From a virus: DNA of 64,000 nucleotides. A program made the position numbers and the translations under genes. The number at the start of each line of letters is the position of its first letter. Positions within the stretch are counted from its first letter, which is position 1. Positions 27,713-35,625 of this stretch are shown in pieces. The stretch spans positions 42,766 to 106,765 of IMG/VR virus record IMGVR_UViG_3300023276_000007; one strand, written 5' to 3'. A model generated the notes under the pieces. The model searched no databases. It had not been told where the DNA came from and saw nothing but the letters and a program-made list of their open reading frames with translations.

Positions 27713-28252
27713 ATGGGAAAACCGATGTATCAGCTTGATGAAGACATTAGAAGGGTAGACCACAATAAGTGGCCAAAGCGCTTGGTGTGCGGAAATTACC
27801 TATCTTTAAAAAAGATGACCTTCCAAACTAGAGTAGTTGGATATAGGGCGGAGATTATTAGAGAGTCTGATGGTCAATGCCTAGCTAAACTATATAAGAA
27901 TGGAAAGATTACAGTTTTCCCTGGATACTACTGGGACGGGCCTAGTGGGCCTACTGTGGACACCGTGGCTTTTGTTATTGCTTCACTACCTCACGACATA
28001 TTTTATCAAATGCTGCGAGAAGACTTACTTATAGACGTAAGTAACTATGTAGCATTCCCAGAACCTTATTATGAAGAGTTTGAAAAAGTTAGAAGGTGGG
28101 CAGATGATACTATGCGTGAAGTTAACATAAAGAATGGTATGACTAAGTTTAGGGCGTATTATACATATAAATTTGTACGCTGGTATGGCGAAGAAAGTGC
28201 CTTATCACGGTATGTTAAAGACTACAATGAATATTGGATGAATCACGGTTAA
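27713..28252 (+). CDS. DUF1353-like protein
   Basis: A 179-residue protein with AAGGAG upstream. The pattern ...GKITVFPGYYWDGPSGPT...FVIASLPHDIFYQML matches the DUF1353 signature (a P-G-F/Y-x-x-D-G-x-S-x-P strand-turn followed by an HD-containing helix with a tyrosine-phenylalanine). DUF1353 proteins occur near tail fibre and lysis genes of many phages and have no assigned function. The C-terminal helix ends in many aromatic residues. Here it lies between two adhesin genes, so an assembly or decoration role would be a guess. Confidence 0.6.
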   Translation: MGKPMYQLDEDIRRVDHNKWPKRLVCGNYLSLKKMTFQTRVVGYRAEIIRESDGQCLAKLYKNGKITVFPGYYWDGPSGPTVDTVAFVIASLPHDIFYQMLREDLLIDVSNYVAFPEPYYEEFEKVRRWADDTMREVNIKNGMTKFRAYYTYKFVRWYGEESALSRYVKDYNEYWMNHG

Positions 28253-28262
28253 CGGATAAATT

Positions 28263-30425
28263 ATGGCACGACAACCTTTTGAGTATGGCCCCGATTGTGA
28301 TGGCCCTGATGTAGATATTAACATAATACCTACATCTTTCCCATTGTGTGATGAAGTCGTCTTTGAAGATCCTGACTTACTACCCACCTGCACCGACTTT
28401 GAGACTGTAGATTTTATAGTTCCCCCAGTCTGCCCATGTTTCCCTGAACGTATGGGTCTTACTGATAACTCGAATGCAAGTATTGCTTGTGGCGGGCCTC
28501 TACCTTCAATAACCTTTGATGCAGCTATCGTTAACGTAGCACCGGACGACTGCTGTGCTCCAGAGTTTAAGCTTGATATACAGTTAGATATACAAGTACC
28601 TTGTGTAGGTGCTGTCGGAGGCTGTGCCGCTATAGTTGGTCAAGTTGACATCAAAATTGATGAAGGTCCGCTTGGATGGTTCTTTGATTGGGAAAAATGT
28701 ATCGATGACCAAGGTAACATTATAAACGACCCCTGCTGTATTCGGCTAGTGGGTGAGATGTTTATACCTTGTATAGACGGTATAACATTTAAAGTTGAAC
28801 ATAATATCCAAGAGACCGGTGCAGTAGATATCCCTACCATCGAGGAGTTTACTATAGAAGCGTCTGATGACGTTCCATGTGAATACGATGTAGTATTCGA
28901 CATGCTAGTTCCTTTACCAGAGGACCCTACAATACCTATAAGCCCTACAGACCCAAATATACCACCCGGCCAGAACTGCTGTAATGGTGTAGGTTATTGT
29001 CCCGACGAAGGTACGTTTAGCGACCTAGGAAAAATGAAAACAGAGACTATTTCGGTCGTCACCAATATTACCTGTGATCTGGAAGGTAATTTAACTGTGG
29101 AGAGGACAGAACTTGAGTATGTTTGCGGGCTCCTTAAAGATTTCAGGATAGCTGGGAACGACGCGATTCCCTGCGCTGGGGCTCAGTCGTACAATGAGGA
29201 TTGCTGTCCAAGCACTACGACGACAGATCCGGACTACCCACCACCAACTACAGAGCCAGGTGAGGGCCCCTATGGCCCGTATATCCCGCCAGAAACCTGT
29301 CAGTGTCGGTGTGACAAATATTACGTGTGTGACAAAGAGACAGGGAAGACAATCCCAGACCTCTATGTTGAGGTTTACGACCTGTCCGGCGATGGTAGCT
29401 GTGCTTACCGTATTGTAGATGGTGACAGTGTAGACGAGAATAACAACGCGGTAATTATGCACGAAGGCCTAGGATGTCCAGACCCTGACGAAAATATATC
29501 TAACGGTTCTACTACGTGGGTTCTAGCGTGTGAACCCTGTAGTGATTGGCCGGATAACAGTACCACGACAACTACTACTACCACGACAACTACTACTACA
29601 CCGCCTATCATCATCGATGAGAAGTACTATTGCGTACAGATCGGTACCGGTGCTCCGAAGCAATGCGTTATCGGTGCAGCACTAGTTCCAGGATCACCAA
29701 TCTCAGCAGGACCTTTCGATAGTGCGTCTGAATGTGCAGCAAACTGTAATACAAACAGCTACGAGTATGAAGAGTGCCCTGCCTCGACAACAACCACAAC
29801 CACGACGACGACAACCACAACCACGACAACCACGACAACCGCGACAACCGCACCTCCTATGGCGGCGGCTTGTGGTACTGACAATGGTCACCCAACTATG
29901 CTAGTCACTATGACTTGGACAGGTGGCCCAGCTACTCGTGATTACATGGGATGTAATGACTGGGAGTCAGGCCAGCAGCGCGTCTTAAATGCCGATACCT
30001 ATGACCGGTACCAGAACACCATGGGTGGTTGCCTAGGTGAAGAAGGTGAATATTGGAGAAAGGGTGCAGACAGTGACGCATTTAACATGTCAGGTTTCGT
30101 AGATTTCTTCGGAGGATTTTTCTGGCAACTTAAGAATGAATATAACGGCGTTGGAGAATTGAACCATGGTACAGCAGCTATTGATGGTTACGTTTATGAT
30201 AGCCTCTCTGCGTTCTCACCAGGGCCAGGCGCGTTTTACCCTTTCGGTAACTCATTCCTAGACGGCCCTTTTGGTGGAAATACCGCCTTCCCTCCGCCGT
30301 CCACAGGCATGAGCGGGTGTTTAACCGGGGCATACCTCGGAGATCTTAAATCTGCACAGCTCAGCGGTAGCGTGACGTTCGCTAACGGTGTTACGGTGAC
30401 GTGGGAACAAGGAACAGGATGGTAA
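28263..30425 (+). CDS. Cysteine-rich, poly-Thr-linked adhesin/stalk protein
   Basis: A 720-residue protein with two parts. The N-terminal ~300 residues are beta-like with many cysteines (for example VCPCFPERM, APDDCC, NDPCC, ENCC). Then come acidic, Cys-rich segments separated by Thr-only runs (13 and 18 residues) and Pro-rich linkers. The final ~170 residues form a module (CGTDNGHPTMLVTMTWTG...GSVTFANGVTVTWEQGTGW) repeated in two other genes here. The Thr runs resemble flexible, possibly glycosylated stalks. A small Cys domain (CVQIGTGAPKQC...SECAANC) sits between them. It is probably a virion adhesin, on position and architecture. Confidence 0.6.
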   Translation: MARQPFEYGPDCDGPDVDINIIPTSFPLCDEVVFEDPDLLPTCTDFETVDFIVPPVCPCFPERMGLTDNSNASIACGGPLPSITFDAAIVNVAPDDCCAPEFKLDIQLDIQVPCVGAVGGCAAIVGQVDIKIDEGPLGWFFDWEKCIDDQGNIINDPCCIRLVGEMFIPCIDGITFKVEHNIQETGAVDIPTIEEFTIEASDDVPCEYDVVFDMLVPLPEDPTIPISPTDPNIPPGQNCCNGVGYCPDEGTFSDLGKMKTETISVVTNITCDLEGNLTVERTELEYVCGLLKDFRIAGNDAIPCAGAQSYNEDCCPSTTTTDPDYPPPTTEPGEGPYGPYIPPETCQCRCDKYYVCDKETGKTIPDLYVEVYDLSGDGSCAYRIVDGDSVDENNNAVIMHEGLGCPDPDENISNGSTTWVLACEPCSDWPDNSTTTTTTTTTTTTTPPIIIDEKYYCVQIGTGAPKQCVIGAALVPGSPISAGPFDSASECAANCNTNSYEYEECPASTTTTTTTTTTTTTTTTTTATTAPPMAAACGTDNGHPTMLVTMTWTGGPATRDYMGCNDWESGQQRVLNADTYDRYQNTMGGCLGEEGEYWRKGADSDAFNMSGFVDFFGGFFWQLKNEYNGVGELNHGTAAIDGYVYDSLSAFSPGPGAFYPFGNSFLDGPFGGNTAFPPPSTGMSGCLTGAYLGDLKSAQLSGSVTFANGVTVTWEQGTGW
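29562..29600 (+). repeat. Poly-threonine linker 1 (13 codons)
   Basis: Thirteen consecutive Thr codons, built from a near-perfect six-codon unit (acc acg aca act act act) repeated twice. All four Thr codons are used in alternation, so the amino acid run is conserved by selection or by unit duplication, not by a mononucleotide slip. Confidence 0.85.
29787..29852 (+). repeat. Poly-threonine linker 2 (18 Thr then ATTA)
   Basis: Eighteen consecutive Thr codons from 29787 to 29840, followed by Ala-Thr-Thr-Ala-Pro-Pro. Units of aca/acc/acg alternate, and slippage would change length in multiples of three without breaking the frame. Confidence 0.85.
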
Positions 30426-30429
30426 ACTT

Positions 30430-31446
30430 ATGAGTAGCTTATTTTTTAAAGACGACCACGGTCAATTTATCAAACACGGCAACAAATGCTACACGAAGGT
30501 AGGTGCCTCTCAGGTTATGCCCGACGTTACAACAGCCCCGGATGGTGGGTCTTCTTTTGTTGATTGCGATGATTGCAACTCTGGTACTACGACCACTACT
30601 ACGACCACTACTACGACAGCCTTATCCGGGTTATCATTTGGGCAAACCAACACTCCTGCAGAAGGCGACCCAGAAAGTACAGTAGTTGGCGACTTAACAC
30701 CTACCGGCGGTACAGGCCCGTTCACGTATGCAATGAAAGCAGGGGCAGGTGATGGTGACAACGGTAGTTATAAGATTGTAGGATCACAGTTACAGTTAAG
30801 CGCGGCACCTAGTATCTCGGAACCGACCGACAGTATACGAGTAGAAGTTACCGATAGCCTAATGGCCACCTTTGACGACACCTTCTCAGTTGATGTATAC
30901 CCAACAACAGGATCTATGACCGTTGAACTAGCAGAAGGTTCACCGCTATACGACGACGCCTCTCCTGGTGAGGACGTAGGTGAAGTATCTGCAGGAACTA
31001 ACTTAGGCGACATAAACGCTGCCAATGGTAATCCATCCACACGACTAGTTTACGTATCAGGACCGGAAGTCTCCTTCTTAGGTAAGGACTGGAGTCCTAA
31101 CGATTACGGCGAGCTCTATACAGACGCAGTTCCGTATTCAGTGCCAGACCAGCACGAGTGGGGTAGTGATACACCTGCCAACCCTGGTTTGTATATGCAC
31201 GACTATCACGAAATGCCTTATGTAGGTGATTATGTGTCTCGGGTATCTTTCCGTATAGATGCAAGTAACCAATTAGACATTACTAACCAGACAACAGGTG
31301 GTACTATTGATAATAGCGTCGGCGTGACCTCTGGTAACGATCCAAACTTATTAGTACCAGATGGAACCATCGACACAGCCGCTTTTCAGGAAGTGACTTT
31401 TGCTAACGGACAAACCTGGAAGTGGCAACAGGAATCTGGATGGTAA
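30430..31446 (+). CDS. Poly-Thr stalk protein with cadherin/Ig-like unit
   Basis: A 338-residue protein starting four bases after the previous gene. The first ~50 residues are Cys-containing (DDCDCN-like), then 11 consecutive Thr, then a ~100-residue beta-sandwich unit (GLSFGQTNTPAEGDPESTVVGDLTPTGG... ending in IRVEVTDSLMATFDDTFSVDV), and a C-terminal module ending VTFANGQTWKWQQESGW. The cadherin-like unit is shared with the two downstream genes. The C-terminal ~NG.T..W...GW ending is shared with the preceding and the 32102 genes. Likely a fibre/adhesin. Confidence 0.6.
   Translation: MSSLFFKDDHGQFIKHGNKCYTKVGASQVMPDVTTAPDGGSSFVDCDDCNSGTTTTTTTTTTTALSGLSFGQTNTPAEGDPESTVVGDLTPTGGTGPFTYAMKAGAGDGDNGSYKIVGSQLQLSAAPSISEPTDSIRVEVTDSLMATFDDTFSVDVYPTTGSMTVELAEGSPLYDDASPGEDVGEVSAGTNLGDINAANGNPSTRLVYVSGPEVSFLGKDWSPNDYGELYTDAVPYSVPDQHEWGSDTPANPGLYMHDYHEMPYVGDYVSRVSFRIDASNQLDITNQTTGGTIDNSVGVTSGNDPNLLVPDGTIDTAAFQEVTFANGQTWKWQQESGW
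30586..30618 (+). repeat. Poly-threonine linker 3 (11 codons)
   Basis: Eleven consecutive Thr codons in a three-codon-type pattern (act acg acc act repeated), joining the N-terminal part of the 30430 protein to its Ig-like unit. Confidence 0.85.
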
Positions 31447-31488
31447 GTATGTATAACTTAAAAACAATAAAACTATAGAGGAATTAAC

Positions 31489-32076
31489 ATGGCCATTACA
31501 TATACAATAGAAGCAGACCCTACCGCAGGCGGAAACGATGCGAATAACGCAGACTTTGACATAGAGAATCCAGACGTACTGGAGCTGTCCTCTAATGCAC
31601 CTTTAGCAGGCGGTAGTTATAAAGTTACAGTAAAAGCTGTTGATGGCGTATCTGGTGAGTTTGGCTATGGCTTCTTTACGGTAGTAATCAACCCTAGAAT
31701 CACAGCCCTAACACTGAATCAGACTAACGTACCTATCGTTGGCGATTCTGCAGGTACTCTTGTTGGTGACCTTCAAGTTACTGGCGGTACTGCTCCGTTC
31801 ACGTTTGCTTTAGTAGCAGGTGCAGGAGATGGAGATAACGGTAACTATCAAGTAAACGTTGCTGATATTGAAGTAAAGGCTGCGGCTGTCTTGACAGACC
31901 CAACTGACGCAATAAGAGTAGAAGTTACTGATGCGGCGGGTGACACGTTTGAGCAAGCACTCACAGTCAACGTACAACCAGTAACAGGAACTCTGACAGT
32001 TATATTGACTCTAGGATCTCCACTATTCGACGACGACAGTCCTACAACAGACGTCGGTACAGTAAGCGCGTCTTAA
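31489..32076 (+). CDS. Short cadherin/Ig-like paralogue, truncated relative to neighbours
   Basis: A 195-residue protein with GAGGAATT before ATG. It has an N-terminal ~70 residues (MAITYTIEADPTAGGN...) nearly the same as the start of the next gene, followed by one cadherin-like unit (LTLNQTNVPIVGDSAGTLVGDLQ). It ends abruptly at GSPLFDDDSPTTDVGTVSAS, where its counterpart in the 30430 gene continues for more than 100 residues. It is therefore a product of duplication with loss of the C-terminal module. Whether it is a working small protein or a relic is open. Confidence 0.6.
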   Translation: MAITYTIEADPTAGGNDANNADFDIENPDVLELSSNAPLAGGSYKVTVKAVDGVSGEFGYGFFTVVINPRITALTLNQTNVPIVGDSAGTLVGDLQVTGGTAPFTFALVAGAGDGDNGNYQVNVADIEVKAAAVLTDPTDAIRVEVTDAAGDTFEQALTVNVQPVTGTLTVILTLGSPLFDDDSPTTDVGTVSAS

Positions 32077-32101
32077 CCTAGCGCAGACAAAGGAAGCGTA
32101 A

Positions 32102-33946
32102 ATGGCTATAACATATACAATAGCAGCAGATCCAACGGCGTCGGGAAACGACGCCAATAACTTGGACTTTGAAATAGAGAACCCAGACGTACTGGAGTTA
32201 TCTGCTAACGCCCCTTTGACTGCCGCCACCTATAAGGTAACGGTAAAAGCCGTTGATGGTGTATCTGGTGAATTTGGCTACGGCTTCTTTGACGTAGTAA
32301 TCAACGCGGCTGTCACAGCGCTATCCCTTAATCAAACAAACACCCCTCAGGCGGGTGACCCAGTAGACACTTTAGTAGGTGACCTCCAAGTTACAGGGGG
32401 AACTGCTCCTTACACGTTTGCTTTAGTAGCAGGTGCTGGTGATGGTGACAACACACATTACCAAGTTGATGGTTCTAATATAGAGTTAAGTGCCTCTGGC
32501 GGCACAACAGCCGGAACTGATGCAATAAGAGTAGAAGTTACCGACGATAAAGGCTATACGTTTGAACAATCTTTAACTGTTAATATAGCCGTTGCTCCGA
32601 CCACGACCACTACGGCCGCCGCTACTACGGCACCTCCAGGACCACTAGCCTGTGGAACCCCTAATAGCGACCCTACTATGATCGTTACTATGTCCTGGAC
32701 GGATGTTGATGTAACCAAGAGTTACCTAGGGTGTACCTGGACTAATGGGGAAACTAAAGAATTATATACCACCTTCTATCAGGCAGTGGTTGGATCGCTG
32801 GAAACGTGGCGTAGAGATGCAGGACCAGACCCACAACTGTTTCATTTACACGGTAATGAATATTATCCGGGGACAGCCCCCTCCCTCTACGAAACCATAT
32901 TGGGAGGAGCTAGTATCGGCGTAGTATATCATACTAATTATAGACTTCAGATCTTTAAGGATTCAACTTTTACAGGATCCTCTGGCAATGTAGGAGTAAG
33001 TGCGTCCTCCCCGACAGCGGGTGCTCTAGTTACGGGTGCCCCTATAGCCCCAAGTCATAAAAGTGGTTCGGTCACTTTCACGAATGGCATCACCGTAAGT
33101 TGGGGGGAAGGTAACTTATGGCCACCACCGATTACGGATATAACCCTTAACCAGACTAATACACCGACAGAGGGTGACCCAGTAGCTACTTTGATTGGTG
33201 ACTTAACACCGACAGGTGGTACTGCATCATTTACGTATGCACTGGTAGCTGGTACCGGAGACACTGATAACTCTCATTACCAAATAACCGGCGCTAACCT
33301 AGAGTTAAGTGCCTCTGGTGGCTCAACATCCTTAACAGACTCAGTACGTATAGAAGTGACTGATGCGACTGGACGTAAATTCGAGAAGGCCTTTACTGTG
33401 ACAGTCGACCCCGTACCTATGGCAAGCCCTTGTTTACCAGACCTCGGACATCCGTCTATGCTAGTAACACTGTCCTGGACAGGAGGACCAGCCACTAGGA
33501 CATTCTTAGGGTGTACTGATTGGGCACCAGGACAACAGCGCGTAGTGAACGCAACTGGCTATAACTTAACTTACACGCCGACCACCGCAGTATCTGGCGT
33601 TAATTCTGCTGGATGGAATGCTGCCGGCGGTGGCGACGGCGACCTTATTAGATTCGGAGGGACTACCCTTCTAAGCTCATTCTCTAGTAGACAAGCTGGT
33701 AGCGTACGGTTTAACGGTATAGAGGGTGTCATCGGTGCCCCTGCCGACCCAACCTTCTCAATCTTTCGAGTTGACTTTAAATCCTTTACTGGCTACAACG
33801 GGAGCTTCAACAACTTAGTTACGGCAGGGTTCAGTCCTACTAAAACTAATGTCGGCGTAGGGGTACCTCTAGACGCCAGTAGAAAGAGCGGCTCAGTTAC
33901 CGATGTAAACGGTATTACGTATAGCTGGCAACCTAACGGCTGGTAG
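32102..33946 (+). CDS. Two-headed adhesin of shuffled Ig-like and GW modules
   Basis: A 614-residue protein with AAAGGAAG before ATG. Order: N-terminal MAITYTIAADPT module (~70 residues), cadherin-like unit, short Thr/Ala linker (PTTTTTAAATTAPP), GW module (CGTPNSDPTMIV ... SVTFTNGITVSWGEG), a second cadherin-like unit (LNQTNTPTEGDPVATLIG), then a second GW module ending DVNGITYSWQPNGW. Two complete linker-unit-head blocks in one chain imply internal duplication. GW modules share paired cysteines. Role is inferred as receptor binding. Confidence 0.62.
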   Translation: MAITYTIAADPTASGNDANNLDFEIENPDVLELSANAPLTAATYKVTVKAVDGVSGEFGYGFFDVVINAAVTALSLNQTNTPQAGDPVDTLVGDLQVTGGTAPYTFALVAGAGDGDNTHYQVDGSNIELSASGGTTAGTDAIRVEVTDDKGYTFEQSLTVNIAVAPTTTTTAAATTAPPGPLACGTPNSDPTMIVTMSWTDVDVTKSYLGCTWTNGETKELYTTFYQAVVGSLETWRRDAGPDPQLFHLHGNEYYPGTAPSLYETILGGASIGVVYHTNYRLQIFKDSTFTGSSGNVGVSASSPTAGALVTGAPIAPSHKSGSVTFTNGITVSWGEGNLWPPPITDITLNQTNTPTEGDPVATLIGDLTPTGGTASFTYALVAGTGDTDNSHYQITGANLELSASGGSTSLTDSVRIEVTDATGRKFEKAFTVTVDPVPMASPCLPDLGHPSMLVTLSWTGGPATRTFLGCTDWAPGQQRVVNATGYNLTYTPTTAVSGVNSAGWNAAGGGDGDLIRFGGTTLLSSFSSRQAGSVRFNGIEGVIGAPADPTFSIFRVDFKSFTGYNGSFNNLVTAGFSPTKTNVGVGVPLDASRKSGSVTDVNGITYSWQPNGW

Positions 33947-33948
33947 TT

Positions 33949-34446
33949 ATGGATAATCACGGAGTGACGATACATCTCTACGGGTACCCATGCTCCGGTA
34001 AAACTACGATAGGTGGTTCGTTAGCTAAAGCATTAGGTAGAACTATAATCCTAGATGGCGACTATGTAAGAAAACATATAAGCAAAGACTTAGGATTTTC
34101 TAAGAAGGACCGTATAGAGAACGCCCGCAGAATAGGTAGCTATACCTCCCTATTAAACGACCAAGGGTTTAATGCGGTAGTATGTACAGTAGCTCCTCAT
34201 AAGAAGTGTCGAAGACTAATACGCGACCACGTCAAGTACTACACCTCTGTGTTTATAGACACACCTTTAAAGGATTGTATAATGCGTGACACTAAAGGTA
34301 TGTACAAGAAGGCTGTGTCCGGAGAGATACAAAATTTTACAGGAGTACATTCTTTTATAGATAGAGGTACACCCGACATCGTAGTAACACCTGGGCCAGT
34401 ACATCTTCAAGTCCAGTACATAATTTCACAATTGGCTGGAAATTAA
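33949..34446 (+). CDS. cysC: Adenylylsulfate (APS) kinase
   Basis: A 165-residue protein with the APS kinase fold signature in order. Walker A at residues 12-20 (GYPCSGKTT); the APS-binding LDGDYVRKHISKDLGFS at 35-51, with D36, D38 and R41 and then KKDRIENARRIG; later the RDTKGMYKKAVSGEIQNFTGV stretch at about residues 112-132. The enzyme phosphorylates APS with ATP to give PAPS, the sulfate donor. It is about 35 residues shorter than typical bacterial CysC, mainly in the region between the motifs. ATP sulfurylase is not in the window, so APS would come from the host. It lies directly upstream of a sulfotransferase gene. Confidence 0.9.
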   Translation: MDNHGVTIHLYGYPCSGKTTIGGSLAKALGRTIILDGDYVRKHISKDLGFSKKDRIENARRIGSYTSLLNDQGFNAVVCTVAPHKKCRRLIRDHVKYYTSVFIDTPLKDCIMRDTKGMYKKAVSGEIQNFTGVHSFIDRGTPDIVVTPGPVHLQVQYIISQLAGN

Positions 34447-34447
34447 G

Positions 34448-34500
34448 TACTAACTGTTTATACTAACTACACTAATACGAAAACAAAAAAGGTACTAACT
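34448..34500 (+). repeat. Three copies of TACTAACT before the sulfotransferase start
   Basis: The octamer TACTAACT occurs at 34448-34455, 34461-34468 and 34493-34500, the last abutting the ATG at 34501. The 54-base gap also contains TTTATACT. It may be a binding site cluster or chance AT-rich sequence. Confidence 0.4.
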
Positions 34501-35625
34501 ATGTTGAATATCGTAAGCGGTTGTCCTCGCTCTGGGACTAGTCTATTAATGAACGTCATGCTCTCCATCTTTGGTGAAAAAAACATTATGGGTGGTGGCA
34601 AGCCCAACCTTGACTTTGACTACGACGCTGAGCTTGCTAAGCTAAGCAACAGAGAACAGGCTATGGTTTGGTCTCAAGAGAGAGCCTTAGCTGCAAAAGG
34701 CCAGACGAGAGAAAAGAGGTTGGAGATACAAGCGAAAACTATGGATCTTAACCCCAACGGGTTCTTCGAGTGTCAGTACAGCGTTCAAGGTATTTCCTAT
34801 AACTACCCAGACCGCGAGCAACTTAAAAAGTATGTTAGCGACGGCGGGGATAAACTATGCATGAAAATAGTCTCCAGTGGTCTGCGGGTTAGTGACCCAA
34901 GGTTTATTGGGAAGGTAGTCTACCTTATAAGACATCCTAGGTCTGTAGCTAAAAGCCAAGAAAGGCTACGTACGCAGCTTGATATGCTTTTTGAATCAAA
35001 CCCTGGTTATGAGGATATGAAGCAAAAGATGGTTATACATTCCCCGCGTATGTATATCAACTCTACAAGAGCAGCTTCCGAGTTTTTCCTAGAGAATCCA
35101 GACATACCTGTTCATCCATTACACTACGACGAGCTCATTGCTACTCCTGAGAAAGTTATTAAAGACTTAGCGGGATTCTTGGGTAAGAACAAAAAAACCG
35201 TATGGTCTAAGGCTAAAGGTATCGTAGATCCTAAGTTAAAGAGAAGTTACCCTGAAGATATCGAAAGTGACCTATGGGAAGACGCAGAAGAGGTTTACCG
35301 ACTTTTTGATAAGCAAGACTACCAAGGCGTTGTCGACTACCTCAAGCCTATGCACAGAAACACTAATCAAGCAAACTCTAATTGGGTATGTGCACGTAAC
35401 GGTATTCTGACTAACAAGGCACAGTGTACAAACTGCATCAATAATGAAACCGTAAGAACCAACTTTAAAAAAGCAGCTAACGAGAAGAAGATTGATTGGC
35501 GTAATGAGCCTTGCCTCTTTGAGTGCGGTATGAACCTCTCCTTAGAAGACGATAAGGTACTTACCTTAGAAGAAAGCACCAAGAATAACTTCTGGAGAGC
35601 AGGTGCTGAAAGGCTGGTTAAATGA
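34501..35625 (+). CDS. PAPS-type sulfotransferase with Cys-rich tail
   Basis: A 374-residue protein. Residues 7-17 (GCPRSGTSLLM) form the 5'-PAPS phosphate loop typical of sulfotransferases. A second PAPS motif follows at 141-152 (YLIRHPRSVAKS), whose R144 and S152 match the 3'-phosphate-binding Arg and Ser, and HYDELIATPEKVIKDLAGFLG is the usual C-terminal core helix region. A C-terminal extension (residues ~295-374) has clustered cysteines (WVCARNG, QCTNCINN, CLFECGM) that could bind zinc. It would transfer sulfate from the PAPS made by the upstream kinase to a carbohydrate or protein tyrosine. Neither substrate is visible in the sequence. Confidence 0.85.
   Translation: MLNIVSGCPRSGTSLLMNVMLSIFGEKNIMGGGKPNLDFDYDAELAKLSNREQAMVWSQERALAAKGQTREKRLEIQAKTMDLNPNGFFECQYSVQGISYNYPDREQLKKYVSDGGDKLCMKIVSSGLRVSDPRFIGKVVYLIRHPRSVAKSQERLRTQLDMLFESNPGYEDMKQKMVIHSPRMYINSTRAASEFFLENPDIPVHPLHYDELIATPEKVIKDLAGFLGKNKKTVWSKAKGIVDPKLKRSYPEDIESDLWEDAEEVYRLFDKQDYQGVVDYLKPMHRNTNQANSNWVCARNGILTNKAQCTNCINNETVRTNFKKAANEKKIDWRNEPCLFECGMNLSLEDDKVLTLEESTKNNFWRAGAERLVK

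Noticed and set aside
29562-29852. Poly-Thr DNA repeats as phase-variation switches
   Set aside because: Units are multiples of three bases, so slippage changes stalk length but not the frame.
29405-29891. Val-rich and Arg/Cys/Gly-rich minus and alternate frames opposite the poly-Thr DNA
   Set aside because: They arise from the Thr-codon repeats read in other frames.
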